From: Sphaerulina vaccinii
Taxonomy: Eukaryota; Ascomycota; Dothideomycetes; Mycosphaerellales; Mycosphaerellaceae
Length of the DNA stretch: 64,000 nt
NCBI GenBank assembly: GCA_022570795.1
Contig: JAKUDP010000002.1
Span: 372,001 to 436,000 of the forward strand
Direction: 5' to 3'
Of this stretch, positions 11,612 through 22,319 are shown piece after piece. Below the pieces are notes generated by a model. That model made no database searches and was not told the DNA's origin. It saw only the letters and a list, made by a program, of their open reading frames with translations. Position numbers and translations under genes: made by a program. Numbering within the stretch: position 1 is the first letter of the stretch; every line of letters starts with the position of its first letter.

Positions 11612-12437
11612 TCATCCATTGTAACCCTGCGCCTCCAGCATCTCCTTCTGTCCACACTTCCCACTAGGCAAATCAACAGGATACTCGCCGTCTCCCTCTA
11701 CGACATCTGGTCCTGGAGAAGGATACTTGAGTTCCGCCGTGGTGTGCGGAGTCTCGCAATCATTCCCATCATCTGCCACGAACATCACAGGGCGCTTAGC
11801 GAAAGCCACAGAGACCATGTTGCTGGCAACAGCAGACGAAGAGGTTGGCGCCACAATCTCAACAGCGGCGCAATTCATGTTAAACTCCTGCTCACGGTTG
11901 TACCAGGTCCACGCGAAGAGCTGGATACCAGGCTCGAGGTCGGCTGGCACGGTGAATTCGAAACTCTGGCCTTCTGGTCCCACGCCGTTGTTGCGGTGAG
12001 GGCAATCTCCTTCGTAGGAGGTGGTGACGTGGAATGTCGTGCCATTGTCGGAGGAGAACCCGACTTGGCAGGAGCCGCCGTAATGGTTACCTCCTAGGGC
12101 CGAAGGACCCCAGAGGGTGAAGTTGACTGTTGTGCCTGGGGTCCAAGATGCTGTGGTAGCGCCATCGGGAGTGCCTAGGAGGTTTTCGTAGCCACGGCCT
12201 ATTCAATGCTGTCAGTTGTGATCTCGCGTGAAGAAATTCGCAGTACATACATGGATAGACCCAGCGAGCATTCTCTCCGGCCTTGTCGTATGGGAACTCG
12301 AGATATGGGTCTGCGGTCTCTGTAGTGCGGTGTGGGTTGTTGGAGGCATTGAATGGAGCTGGGTAGTAGAGCTGCATGTGAGCTGTGGCGGTGGTGGCGA
12401 AGAGCGCAAGGCTAACTAGGGCAGTGATGAACTGCAT
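11612..12437 (-). CDS. Secreted AA11-like lytic polysaccharide monooxygenase
   Basis: Two exons, 12251-12437 and 11612-12198, 257 codons plus stop; the 52-nt intron restores YPCRGYENLLGTPDG. A 19-residue signal peptide ends in ATA so that the mature chain starts with His20 (HMQLYYPAPF), the residue that must be N-terminal for the copper brace. A second His lies in GGNHYGGSCQVG (His101). The FAWTWYN...MNCA block is the other landmark of AA11 chitin-active enzymes and relatives (AWTWFN...MNCAP). Cysteines in YPC, SCQ, CPH and MNC are placed as in that family. The enzyme would oxidatively cleave chitin or a related polysaccharide outside the cell. There is no C-terminal chitin-binding module; the tail (about residues 185-257) is Pro/Ser/Asp-rich with two extra Cys. 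Family assignment is by eye; it could be a near neighbour of AA11. Confidence 0.75.
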
Positions 12438-13391
12438 GTTGAGGCCCTCTGGTGTTCGCTGATGCTATGGAGATGCTTTTTCGAGGATTTTGCAGCTTGG
12501 TGACGTGGTATGTGCGATTACCAGAATCGCGTGTTTGAATGAGTGTAGTATCTTCTGCCAGAGAAGAGTGGCAATGAGCGAGTGACGATGGATCTGTGAG
12601 TGAGCAAGATTGTTGTTGTGAAGATGTTCGCGAGACGATTTCGAAGCTAAGTTAAGTGGATTCGTGAAGCTGGAGAGCAACACCGCAGAAAAGACATCAG
12701 CCCAGCAGACTCGCGCAAAGTCGAGATACAGTGCAAGTAAGCAAGACCTACCATTCATCACCTGCATACCTTACAATTTGAGGCAAGTCACTTGCTCAAG
12801 TGTGCTATTCCTCCTTGGCTGTTCCAGCCGACGCGAAGCGTTTCAGGGTGCGTTGTTGCACAAGACGTTCTGCGCTGTCCTTGCACCAGTCTCAGCTCCT
12901 GAACCACCATTCCTCAGGGCTTGACTTGTGCTGGCGAATGTTTCGTCCATCAATCGCCAGTCGTCTGGTCATATGGTAGTCAGGGTGCATCGTCTCCCTC
13001 GACCGTCTCCGACGCGTATTGGAGTCCAGCGCGTACAGCTCGTGACACTTAGTGGCCGTTGTGTCTCTGCATTGATCGCTTCCTTTCTCCTTCCATCCAG
13101 GGTCAATCACGATATGCATACCTACCTATCGTATTGACGACTCTTGACGTGCTGGCCATTCTGATAGTGTTGGTGTCAGAAGCACCGAGTGAAGAGAAGA
13201 GAAGTCCCAGTCGTCCGGGATGTTGGGTCCTCGACACGTGGTGGAGTCAATCCTCCATAAAGGCGAGAGGCGTGTACCCGAGGAACTATTATTAAGTCAA
13301 CCACAACTTGTACCTCAACGTCATGTTATGAGGATATTTCTCGCGCCTGGAGCGCTTCTGATCTGCTCTAGCATTCCTACTCACTCTCACG
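12438..13391. other. Intergenic, divergent promoters
   Basis: About 950 bases between the divergent LPMO (minus) and PP2C (plus) genes. Small ORFs only. Both promoters should lie here; I see no strong TATA box. Confidence 0.4.
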
Positions 13392-15074
13392 ATGAGGCAC
13401 AACGGAGTGCCATACTCCATTCGGAGCGCTCTCCAGAATGTCTTCGGAGAAGGCCATAGCCGCTCACGGGCAGCACATCGACTATCGCAACAGCGAGCCT
13501 TTCACGACTATTTCGTAACACATCTACCTTCATCTTCCTTGTCACCAGACAAGCGAACTCCTTCAGACCACAAACTGCCGCGATCCGATTCAACACCACA
13601 CTCGGGGCCTGCACACCGAAGTGCAAGACCACCTAGCGATCGGGAAACAACAGTTGTACGAATACCGCTGAAAAGTGCCAAGCATCACTTTGGCGCAGGA
13701 GTGAGCAGAGGGAGTCGACCGTACAATGAGGACACCTACCAGGCAGGGACTGTGGAGATACCAGCATTTGCGAAGAAACAGCCGGTGAGCATCAGCGGGA
13801 AACGAGAGATCAATCAGAATGTGGGCTCGACAAGGGCGACTGGAGACCCTCAAGTCTTCTACTTCGGTGTCTTCGATGGCCACGGCGGAAGTGAATGCTC
13901 CGAGTTCTTACGGGACCGACTGCATGGCTACATTGAGGAAGCAGCACTACTCTTTGGCCTGGAGAGCACACTGCATAAAGAGGAGGGAAGTGCAGAAGAG
14001 GCGACAGGTATCATGGGAGAGCAGGATGCAGAGGACTTGCAGAGAACGCTGGTTACATCGTGGAAAGAGACAGTAGGGGGCTACTTCAAGAGATTCAGGC
14101 CAGAATACTTCCCCGCAGTGGCTAACGGCGACGACCCAGCAGTCAGCAGCAACTCCATCGAGACCGTGTTGACTTATGCTTTCCTCAAAGCCGATCTGGA
14201 CTTCACAACAGCACAAGCTAAGAAGCAGGACGAAGAAGCCAGCGCGAAAGAGATAGCAGCACAGAAAGCACTGCGAGACAAGGCAGCCAGCGATGATCAC
14301 GTTATGGACGACAGACCCCTTAATGATGGCGACATGTTGTTCCATCCCGAACGCGAGGCGTCCCAGAATCTCTCTAGCCGTCCCGCCCCTCGAGGCTCAT
14401 CTCCTAACCTCGACGAAGCAATCGGAGGCAAGAAGCGCTTTCAAGGTGGCTCCACAGCTTCAATAGCTCTAATCTCCACGCCCACGCCTACTCCTTTTTG
14501 GCATCCTAACAGTCCGAGCACTCTCACAGCAGCGCACGTCGGGGACACTCGAATCTTGTTGTGCAAGACAGACGATGGATCAGCTGTGCCTGTAACACAA
14601 AATCATCACCCCTCTCTTCCTGTTGAGGAGAAGCGTCTTCGCAGATACGCCACATCCTTCGTTACAGACTCTTTCGGCGAAGAACGCATCCTCGGCCTAG
14701 CGAACACCCGCGCTTTCGGAGACATTGGATCTAAACGTATTGGCGTTTCAGCAGAACCTCAGATCACGACCGTCCATCTGCCACCAGCCGGCTACTCCTT
14801 CCTCGTACTAATGAGTGACGGGATCTCGGGACATCTGGAAGACCAGGAGATTGTGGATGTTGTGAAGGAGGCTAAGACTCCGGAACAAGCTTCGAAGGAC
14901 CTTGTAACCTTCGCGGTCGAGACAAGCGAGGATGCAGACAATGCCACTGCATTAGTCGTAAGACTAGGCGGCTGGGAACGTAGAGGCGAAGGCGGCAACG
15001 GAAGTCTGGGAACGAAAGAGCAGAGGGCGTTCAGACAGAGTGAAGCTGACAATCCTAGGTCGAGGAGGCAGTGA
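13392..15074 (+). CDS. PP2C-family (PPM) Ser/Thr phosphatase, Ptc6/Aup1-like
   Basis: A single-exon 560-aa protein. The metal-binding and catalytic PP2C motifs are all present: RGSRPYNEDTYQ (Glu113-Asp114), FGVFDGHGG (residues 159-166), AHVGDTRILLC, LMSDGISGHL and DNATALVVRL. Between motifs 2 and the GD motif there is a long charged insert (about residues 185-340), and the domain starts only after about 95 Ser/His/Arg-rich N-terminal residues that could serve as a mitochondrial presequence. This layout (HFGAGVSRGSRPYNEDTYQAG start, long insert) is like the fungal mitochondrial phosphatases related to yeast Ptc6/Aup1, linked to mitophagy and pyruvate dehydrogenase; that sub-assignment is tentative. 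The C-terminal 35 residues are Gly/Arg-rich and probably disordered. Confidence 0.9.
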   Translation: MRHNGVPYSIRSALQNVFGEGHSRSRAAHRLSQQRAFHDYFVTHLPSSSLSPDKRTPSDHKLPRSDSTPHSGPAHRSARPPSDRETTVVRIPLKSAKHHFGAGVSRGSRPYNEDTYQAGTVEIPAFAKKQPVSISGKREINQNVGSTRATGDPQVFYFGVFDGHGGSECSEFLRDRLHGYIEEAALLFGLESTLHKEEGSAEEATGIMGEQDAEDLQRTLVTSWKETVGGYFKRFRPEYFPAVANGDDPAVSSNSIETVLTYAFLKADLDFTTAQAKKQDEEASAKEIAAQKALRDKAASDDHVMDDRPLNDGDMLFHPEREASQNLSSRPAPRGSSPNLDEAIGGKKRFQGGSTASIALISTPTPTPFWHPNSPSTLTAAHVGDTRILLCKTDDGSAVPVTQNHHPSLPVEEKRLRRYATSFVTDSFGEERILGLANTRAFGDIGSKRIGVSAEPQITTVHLPPAGYSFLVLMSDGISGHLEDQEIVDVVKEAKTPEQASKDLVTFAVETSEDADNATALVVRLGGWERRGEGGNGSLGTKEQRAFRQSEADNPRSRRQ

Positions 15075-15776
15075 TGATGCATGAGGAGGAATTGACTTGA
15101 GGGTTTATAATTGACGGGCTCATCAGTGGGAGCGAGATGGCGCGAATGTCTCTCCGGAAGAGAAGCGACCATGCTACGGAAGAGTGCTCGAAAGCATGGG
15201 GCGTAGCGTGTGCGAGAACGGAGAAGCTTATCACCTAGAGACCTGTGCGTAGAGACCTGTGCGCAGAAGCTGAAACAAGAATCATGCCTGCCCGGACAGC
15301 TTTGACATGTTGTTCCTGCATGAGTTCGTGCTCGAACCAGGCCACTATTGGTTCCCTCGTTGACAGACTGGGATCTGGCTTCCCATGGCGCAAGCATCCA
15401 GCATCGGGTTCTCCTGCCGAACAAGGACCACTCCAAGCACAGACGACATTGGGAGAACCTCATTCGCACGATGATGTCGACAGTGAAGTATTCTTGTAGC
15501 GACCACACCATCACGAGAACTCTATTGCATCATTGCTGAGCGGAGTAGCAGCCAGAGTTCCTGCAACTACGATGTGCCATGCGTTTCATACCATGCTACT
15601 CCTCAAGGTGCCTCGGTTGCAGCCAAAGTGCACAAGCAAGGTTACTCAGTACTTGAGCATATAAGAGCCTCTCGTCAGCTCTCCAGAGCAAGAACATCAG
15701 CAGCCCCCAACAACAAGAAACAAGACTGCCAACGTGGAGACGCCTCATCAGAACAACTCCAGCAACACTACTCAAG
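15075..15776. other. Intergenic, promoter of HsbA-like gene
   Basis: About 700 bases. A TATA box is visible at 15660-15665. The bases from about 15700 to the ATG form a CA/AAC-rich leader. ORFs on the minus strand across 14792-15514 are shadows of the phosphatase end. Confidence 0.5.
15660..15665 (+). promoter_or_regulatory. TATA box of the HsbA-like gene
   Basis: TATAAG within GAGCATATAAGAGCC, about 112 bases before the ATG at 15777, with a CA-rich leader between. Position and context fit a highly expressed secreted-protein gene; inferred from sequence only. Confidence 0.5.
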
Positions 15777-16274
15777 ATGCGCTCCCTTCATACCATCTTC
15801 CTCCTCGCCCTCTCAACACTCACAACCTGCACAACCCTCGACGACCTCAACACCATAAACTCCGACACAATCGCTTTGACAGCAGCCCTCAACACCTACC
15901 AAGGCGGTCTCCTCGAAGCTCTTCCCATCCAAACAGCCTCCACAACCCTAACAGACCACCTCAACGCCGCCCTTGCTGGCTCCGGAGTCTTCGCAGACGA
16001 TGCCGAACTCCAAGCCGCCCTCACACTTTCGAGAGATACTTTGGCTCCTAATATCGAAGCTTGTGCTTCTGCGCTGGTGGCTAAGAAAGGAGCTTTTGAT
16101 ACCGCTGGCGCTACGGATTTGGTTAGAGCGAGTTTGGGAACGATTGCGAGTTTGAGTAGTCAGTATGGACAGAAAGTGCTTGATGGGAATCCGAGTTTTG
16201 CGGATATGGGGGGACGGGATGCGCAGGGGAGGATTGATGCTGCGCTTAGTGGGGCTGTGGGGGGTTATGCTTAG
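15777..16274 (+). CDS. Secreted hydrophobic-surface-binding (HsbA-like) protein
   Basis: A single-exon 165-aa protein with a signal peptide (MRSLHTIFLLALSTLTTCTT). The mature chain is Ala/Leu/Thr-rich, helical and repeats the DDLNTINSDTIALTAALNTY plus ...LTDHLNAALAGSG... pattern found in HsbA-type proteins, where a four-helix-like amphipathic domain binds hydrophobic surfaces and can recruit cutinase-type enzymes. Length fits the family (about 160-200 aa). Only one Cys remains in the mature part, so it is not a hydrophobin. A TATA box lies 112 bases upstream. Assignment is by pattern, not alignment. Confidence 0.7.
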   Translation: MRSLHTIFLLALSTLTTCTTLDDLNTINSDTIALTAALNTYQGGLLEALPIQTASTTLTDHLNAALAGSGVFADDAELQAALTLSRDTLAPNIEACASALVAKKGAFDTAGATDLVRASLGTIASLSSQYGQKVLDGNPSFADMGGRDAQGRIDAALSGAVGGYA

Positions 16275-16414
16275 TTCAGTTGGTGAAGTGAAGGAGATGC
16301 TAGGTCATGAGATGCTAGGGAGCTGCGTATGAACGATATCAAAGCGACCATAGTCAGCAACCGTATTCGGAAGTTCGGCGACGATCATCTTTATTGACCC
16401 GTAACAGATTATGC

Positions 16415-16568
16415 TGCTTGCGCGCTACACAACATACTCATCGAAACTGGCTTGTCTACGGTCACCATTGGATTGTCCTCTGAGACATTATTGGTGTCGT
16501 CTTCGTCGAGGTCCATCGGGGCCGTAGACAAGCCAGTTTCGATGAGTATGTTGTGTAGCGCGCAAGCA
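16415..16568. repeat. 47-bp perfect inverted repeat (hairpin), 60-bp spacer
   Basis: Arm 1 is 16415-16461 and arm 2 is 16522-16568; every one of the 47 positions is complementary (arm 1 begins TGCTTGCGCGCTACAC, arm 2 ends GTGTAGCGCGCAAGCA). The 60-bp spacer is 16462-16521. It lies between a convergent-free pair of plus-strand genes. It could be a foldback element, a hairpin-RNA locus, a replication/repair product or an assembly artefact. Confidence 0.9.
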
Positions 16569-16842
16569 TCGTGTTCATAAAGATGGTCGTGGTTGGGCTT
16601 CTGGGTACGATTGCTAACTATGGTCGCAGAAGTGAGCTCAGGAAGAGAGAAGATAGCTATACCTCGACTCAATCTGATAAGTCTTCGAAATGTTGTCGAG
16701 ATCTTCGACTACTATGCAGCCAAGGCTCTCGGAACGACCCTCGCGCTACTACGCCTCCTCACCTAAGGTAACTCTACCCTCTCTCTTCTCTCTACACTAT
16801 CGTGCCGTACACATGTTCAGCATCCCACTTCTTCCGAAAGGC

Positions 16843-16848
16843 TATATA
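16843..16848 (+). promoter_or_regulatory. TATA box of the 239-aa orphan gene
   Basis: TATATA within GGCTATATACAAG, 59 bases before the ATG at 16907, followed by a pyrimidine/CA-rich leader. Confidence 0.4.
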
Positions 16849-16906
16849 CAAGACATAATCTGCACCACCATCTCCCTCACGGCGTCGCCATTCTAACACA
16901 GCCAGA

Positions 16907-17626
16907 ATGGCAGACTGGACGCACTGGGACCACAACATCGAGACTGGACCAGCTTGGGGCTCGCTTGCCTTGGACTCATTTATGATCGATAATTGGAGTA
17001 CCAGCTCTGAGATGTCTAACGGTGACCAACGACTGTCATTAGTCCGAAGCTATCTGCAAGCAGGGTCCCACGGACGCAAGCAATACGCGATCAAAGCAGC
17101 CAACGGCACTGTAGACCCCTCCGATGACCATATTGAAACCATCTTGAAGCCTCTGAGGTCGCCCGCCCTTCGCTCAGTCGCTAAAAGATTGACTAAACTC
17201 CCTAGCTCCGATGGCGATGGTCCCATCTGGATAAGAACGGATTATCAAAGCGAAGAGAGACACAAAGAATTTTGCTTCCTGGATCTGGAATGCGTCGACA
17301 GTGGAGACGGGTTGCGAGAAGACTCCGTAGTCCTGTCGGACGCACGGTACTACAACGTCGAATCTTGGCAAGAAGTGCTTGAGTTTCTGCCAGAGATTGT
17401 TATTCGCGATTACTGGGAGCGAGAAGAAGTCACTGAAGCAACATATCGTGGCGGGGAATCGCGACGCAAGCACGAGCAAGATTACGCCTACTACCAATCC
17501 GACCCGGAAGGTGATACGGATTATTTGCTTTCCAGACAGCAACACTGGTGCATCGCTCGCTTCGTAGTCATTGAGGACTCCGAGATGTATAGTTCTGATC
17601 CTCCGTTGTTCCACGCGCTGTGGTAG
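16907..17626 (+). CDS. Hypothetical acidic protein, 239 aa
   Basis: An uninterrupted 239-codon frame starting MADWTHWDHNIETGPAWGS in a good context (CAGAATGG). It is soluble, acidic and rich in Trp/Tyr/Asp, with no signal peptide or membrane segment. Residues 100-165 (GPIWIRTDYQSEERHKEFCF, then VESWQEVLEFLPEIV) look like a compact folded part. I recognise no family. The gene lies between the hairpin repeat and the convergent channel gene; no intron is needed. Confidence 0.6.
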   Translation: MADWTHWDHNIETGPAWGSLALDSFMIDNWSTSSEMSNGDQRLSLVRSYLQAGSHGRKQYAIKAANGTVDPSDDHIETILKPLRSPALRSVAKRLTKLPSSDGDGPIWIRTDYQSEERHKEFCFLDLECVDSGDGLREDSVVLSDARYYNVESWQEVLEFLPEIVIRDYWEREEVTEATYRGGESRRKHEQDYAYYQSDPEGDTDYLLSRQQHWCIARFVVIEDSEMYSSDPPLFHALW

Positions 17627-17898
17627 GACGACTGCAGAGATGTGATCAGACAGAATAGGATCCAGGCAGAAGATGCCTGTGAATACTTCGTTATGCATCA
17701 GGAAGGTGCTGGACACGAGCAAGATATATGGCAGCAGGCGGATATTGGCCCCAAATATACTTCTGGCGCGGAACATGGGCCTCCCTTCTTGGCGCAGCCG
17801 GAGACAGCTGTGGTGGCGCTGGAAGAGAGCACAATATGTGAGTGATTCCAGTTCGAAGTGGGATGCTCTTATTCCTTTGTCCTTTACTCATACACAGA

Positions 17899-20759
17899 CT
17901 AATATCTCACTTCCCTCTCCCAAATAGGCGCCTCCTCAATTTTACCCTCATCCCACCTGACACGACCCTTCTCATCGAACCAAGCTCTCTCATCGGTGAC
18001 CCGAATCCTCGTCTCCTTATCATTGACAGTGCCCTTACACCCTTCGATTTCAGCTTCACTCAGACCATACTGGTCTCTCGCCAACCAGATCACTGGTACA
18101 GGAGAGATGACTGCAGGTTGCATATATGCCTCTTGCCTTTCCTGCTCAGAATATGGAGGTAAAGCTGTACCGAGGTGAGGTGACAGGATTTGAGAGGAGA
18201 AGTACTCTGGTGTGGCGAATTTCTGCGGAAACAGAAAAGCCTTGATTCGGCTGGAGAATGTTGTCGGTCTCGAGGGAGGCGAGGAAGACCTGTTTACCGT
18301 GAAGTTCTTCTTTGCTTCTCTACTGTTGTGGTAGTCTTCCACTGTGGTGTGCGAGGTGACTCCTTGGTCCTGCGGGCGGTATTGATTGTCGTAGGCGTCG
18401 GCTCGGGCGTATCGACCTTCTTCGGCGCTGCTCGTCTTGGAGTTCTTCGGCTTCTCGTCAGTTTCCATGTGGCTGTTATGATCGTGCGCAGGGTCGCCGC
18501 GCCGTCGTTCCTCAGCCACGAGATCAGCTGGCAGAGTCGTCGTCAACTTGTGGAAGATTTGACGCATTTGCATTTGCCAGAGGACTGTAAAGATGAGGAG
18601 ACCGATTGTCAGGATGAGTGGTCCCAGAGCAATCAATGCGTTGCCTCCTCCGCCACTGTTGAGAGCAAAGAGACCAATGAGACAGATCTCTGCGACGTAA
18701 AGTCCAGTCACCAGTTGCTGAAGTGCTCGAGCGTATGCTCGTCCTTTAGTGTCGACTTGTGTGCCAAGAGTGAAAAGCACATTGTATCTAAAAGCTCCAT
18801 AGAGTAGCGCAAAAGCGACAGTAGCAAAACCCAGGACCAGAGGAGCAATGCAGGCATATGACAAGGCAATGACACCCAAGTTCGTGAACTTGGGGTAGAG
18901 AGATCCCCATCCGAGTCCGGTCAAGTTGACGTAGCGGTTATACATCTTCCTCGGTGTCTTGTCGATGAACTTCCCAAGAACGATGACGAACAAGAGAGGT
19001 ACAATGTTGAGCAATTGCAAAGCCATGGTAAGAAGTCCGAAAAGGATGAAGTAGGAGATGTAGAAATTGCTGGCTTGTGGTAGGTTCTTCGCGAGTAGAG
19101 TTGGCGCTCCAGTAGGATCGTTGGCGATCTTCTGGATCACTGCAGATGCTCCAGATGTGAAGGTGGTGATCAAGAAGACTTGGATGACCTGGAAAGGGAA
19201 GTACCATGATTGTACTCGCATCTGTACTGCGCCCATGGTGGGCTCAAATGTTCGAGCGAACATTGCGCAGAATACGGGCACTCTGAAGACAAGATTAGCA
19301 CGACTGGGGGTAGCGTAAGAGATACTGCACTTACAACTTCATCAGGATTGACAGAAGCAATACTGGGAGCAATCCAGTCACAACGCCAATCACCTGGCTC
19401 GGAATGGCATCGATAAAGGACAAGAACGGCAAAAGATCAGTCAGAGCCTGTATATTGGTGATGAAACCAATGAATGCCACTGGTATCGTCCAAAAGATGC
19501 AAAGGAACCAGACAATGCCCGAGAAGATGAAGAGCTTGAGCTTGTACTGCCACGCAGAGATGCCGAGATTCTTCCAGATGACTTGATCTGGCTCCATGCC
19601 CACTTCAGCAGCGGAGAACTTCATCGGCATGTGATATGCCACTTGTTGGAATGCCTTTTGTGCATCGCTGACAGTGTCGAACTCGATGAACGCAGCGGAG
19701 ATCCGTGTCGCCTTTCCATCTTGCACTTGACTCTGCATCTTGGACACTTCTGGGATCAATTGGTGTAGTTCGGCGCGAGCCCAATCAATAGTATCGACTT
19801 TTTCTCCAATTGGCAGGAACTTGAATTTCTTCAGTCGATGCGTGGGTCGATCCTTCTGCTCAACGTACGGAGACTGTCCCCGCTCTGCACGAGAGTTGTC
19901 CTGGTCTTTGCTTTTCTTTTCTGCCTTTTTCTGTAATTTGACATATCCTTGAATCATCTTCATTTCCGCGCCTTCTAGATTGACCGCAGCGTCGTCTCGA
20001 TCCTCCACCTTGTTTTGCAGCTCCTCGATCTCTGCAGCTAGCCAGATATGTCTGACTCCAGCAAAGATGTGTCGCAGTCGTGACTCTTCGCGATATTCTT
20101 CCGGAACATTGGTGAAGAGCACAGTCTTCGAAGACATGCGGCTCTTCATATATGGCGATAGCAGGTAGGCCTGTCTCAATCCGATGTACATGAGAGTTTC
20201 GCGGGAGATCACGAACATCACGAAGCCAAAGTAGATCCATGCTACCAAAGCGTGTGCGAAGTACCGAGGAGCACTGTTGACATTGCTGAAAGATAGCACA
20301 TTCAGACCAGACATGCCAGCGCCCCCAGTCGCGTTGACTGGAAACAGGATTGGCCAAGTGATGCAGCAGCCGACGAATGCGATTATCGTCAACATCTTGA
20401 AGAATCGCAACCAGAGATAGTTGTCGAGCGAGGATCGGCTCAACACGAATTGGTCCGCCAGCTCGCGAAACTCCTTGGTCCAGCCAAATAGACCAGCAGA
20501 TTGCTGTGGAGATTGTTCATCTTTCCTTAAGATGCTAAGGTAACTTCTGGGAGAGTAGACACGCTCCAGCTTCTTTCTGAAGAGTAAGAAGACCACCAGG
20601 CACACCACAGCGACGATGAAGACTGGAAGGAGCGTGGAGAGCAACCCAGAGATTGATGAAGGCCCATCGCGGTTGCTGCCTGCATTGCCTCCCTAAACCA
20701 GTATTAGCATCGGAGCTGTGAATTGCCAACTGCTAACGAGTACATACAGTAGAAGACAT
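17899..20759 (-). CDS. CSC1/RSN1-type (DUF221, TMEM63/OSCA family) cation channel
   Basis: Three exons, 20748-20759 (only MSST), 19335-20692 and 17899-19282, give exactly 917 codons plus stop; introns are 55 and 52 nt. An N-terminal membrane helix (LLPVFIVAVVCLVVFLLF) is followed by two more near residues 85-160, a cytosolic RRM-like loop (KTVLFTNVPEEYREESRLRHIF to AAFIEFDTVSDAQKAF), and then the conserved multi-helix channel core (IWKNLGISAWQYKLKLFIFS, LPFLSFIDAIPSQVIGVVTG, YNRYVNLTGLGWGSLYPKF). The C-terminal 200 residues are cytosolic and Ser/Asp/Glu-rich with a final acidic Trp-rich domain (RVRWDEGKIEEAPIWEREV). The family forms osmotically or mechanically gated Ca2+-permeable channels of the plasma membrane and ER. 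Convergent with the orphan gene at 16.9 kb. Confidence 0.92.
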
Positions 20760-21549
20760 AATACATGTAGGGGATCAGGTGTGATGTTGCATCAGTCGGT
20801 GCGAAAGAGCTCTTGCTTAAACCAACCTGTATTGGTATTGCAGCTGCCGTTATGACAGCATAACGGACATGACCGAGGAGGCGACATGCCCAACATCGAT
20901 AGACATGCTACAGCTCAGAAAATGGCTGAGCTTGACCAGTCCAGCATTGATGAGCTGCCAACTATTTCGCAGGCACAGCTACACTCTCCCGTCGTCTGTC
21001 ATGCACAGATCTGTGATGCCAAGCAGATATATTCTTCAATGGCAGGTACGCGCCAATGAGAAGTAATCAGTACCGCAGCCGTGCATACTGAGCTGTCACT
21101 GCGACATTCTTTACTTTGGTGGTCCCTTTTTGTTCCGCGGAATCGAAGATGACTTAGAAAGTGGTTAAGGGTTCTTTGGCGCCACGCCGTCACCAAGTGG
21201 TCGTGGAATATCGTCCATTGACAATATTGGCATCCAGAGGACGACGGCGGCGGTATAGTCGCCGCGTGTAAGACAAGCACGTAGGTAGCACAATGATGAT
21301 TGTCATGACAGAAAGAGGAAGAGAAAGAGAACAGGAAGATGTCGAGGTGGAAGAAAGTCACTTCACTCCGAGCAGCTGAGTCAGCGATCGGATACTGTAT
21401 CCTTGTACAGCATCTTCACGCATCGGAGTTGGACTGCTCTCTCTGAAAACAGTCCTGCGTCCAATGACAATCGCAAGACAAACGACTTAGCATGGTTTGT
21501 AGTGTCCGCCAGAGACTACCTTTCAACTCCGGTGCGCGAAGACGCTGTG
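20760..21549. other. Intergenic
   Basis: About 790 bases holding the channel promoter (right of 20759) and the 3' flank of the next minus-strand gene. Short ORFs only; a GA-rich tract occurs at 21310-21335. Confidence 0.4.
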
Positions 21550-22319
21550 TCATGATTCCGACAAGCCCATTTGCGAAAAGAAGAACGCGACCACAGAAAG
21601 CACAAGCACCAAAGTCCAAGTCACAGCCATCTATGCTCTAGAGTCAGCCTATCATATCTCAATGCTGGTGTACATATTGGATCTCACCTTCGCATTGGCA
21701 TCCCACCACGCCTCATAGTCTTTCTTTAGAGGGCCTTCAGTCGCTCCTACCCACAGCATAATGGCCATGCCGACCACCATACACAGCACACTGGCAGCAA
21801 GTAACACAGGACCAACTTGCCAAGTATACACCCGCCATCTCCGAGGCCGAAGGTAGCGATCCGATTCCAGCTTGGGATGTGCAAGACAGTCTCGAATTCG
21901 CTGAAGGCCATCCCGATGTGCAGCAAGTCGATGTAGTCGCATGGACTGCATCGCCACTGTCAATACAGCAAAGAGTGCACAGACTATTCCTCCAAACCAG
22001 CAGGTCTGAACTGTCCAGGGTTGCGTTTGGCCATTGCCAAGCACTTGTGGCCAATCGCCTGTGGACGTTAGACAACCTGCGAGAAGAGCACCGACGATGC
22101 CGATGAAGTTCAATTCTTCTAGTTTATGGGTCATCCATTGCTTGGTCAACTCATCTCGCTCCTTTTCTTCTTCTTCGTTGATGATGATGCGGATGCTATC
22201 GAAGGTGGTGTCGTCCAAGAGTAAGCTTGTGTAGATTGCCTGTTGGATTGTGGTTCCTTTTCCCTGGTGAGGCGTAAGTCTACGAGCTGTCACGTTCCAA
22301 GGCGAGGTGTGCTTACCAT
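21550..22319 (-). CDS. Small four-helix membrane protein, unknown
   Basis: Three exons: 22317-22319 (the ATG alone), 21688-22263 and 21550-21630, 219 codons plus stop. The frame upstream of 22263 has no other ATG before a stop; a GTAAGC donor directly after an ATG and a CACCAG acceptor give the start MGKGTTIQQ, a plausible N-myristoylation signal. The last intron (57 nt) joins WWDANAK to MAVTWTLVLVLSVVAFFF. Hydrophobic stretches at about residues 50-65, 88-108, 148-175 and 193-212 predict four membrane segments. Before them lies a very acidic patch (NEEEEKERDEL). No family recognised. The single-codon first exon is unusual and needs transcript support. Confidence 0.6.

Larger units (their letters stand above)
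16275..16906. other. Intergenic with perfect inverted repeat
   Basis: About 630 bases holding a 47-bp perfect inverted repeat (listed separately) and a TATA box for the next gene. A minus-strand 87-aa ORF (16409-16672) runs through the palindrome and is not supported otherwise. Confidence 0.5.

Noticed and set aside
16409..16672. Minus-strand ORF through the inverted repeat
   Set aside because: Start codon is not ATG in good context and most of it is palindrome sequence.
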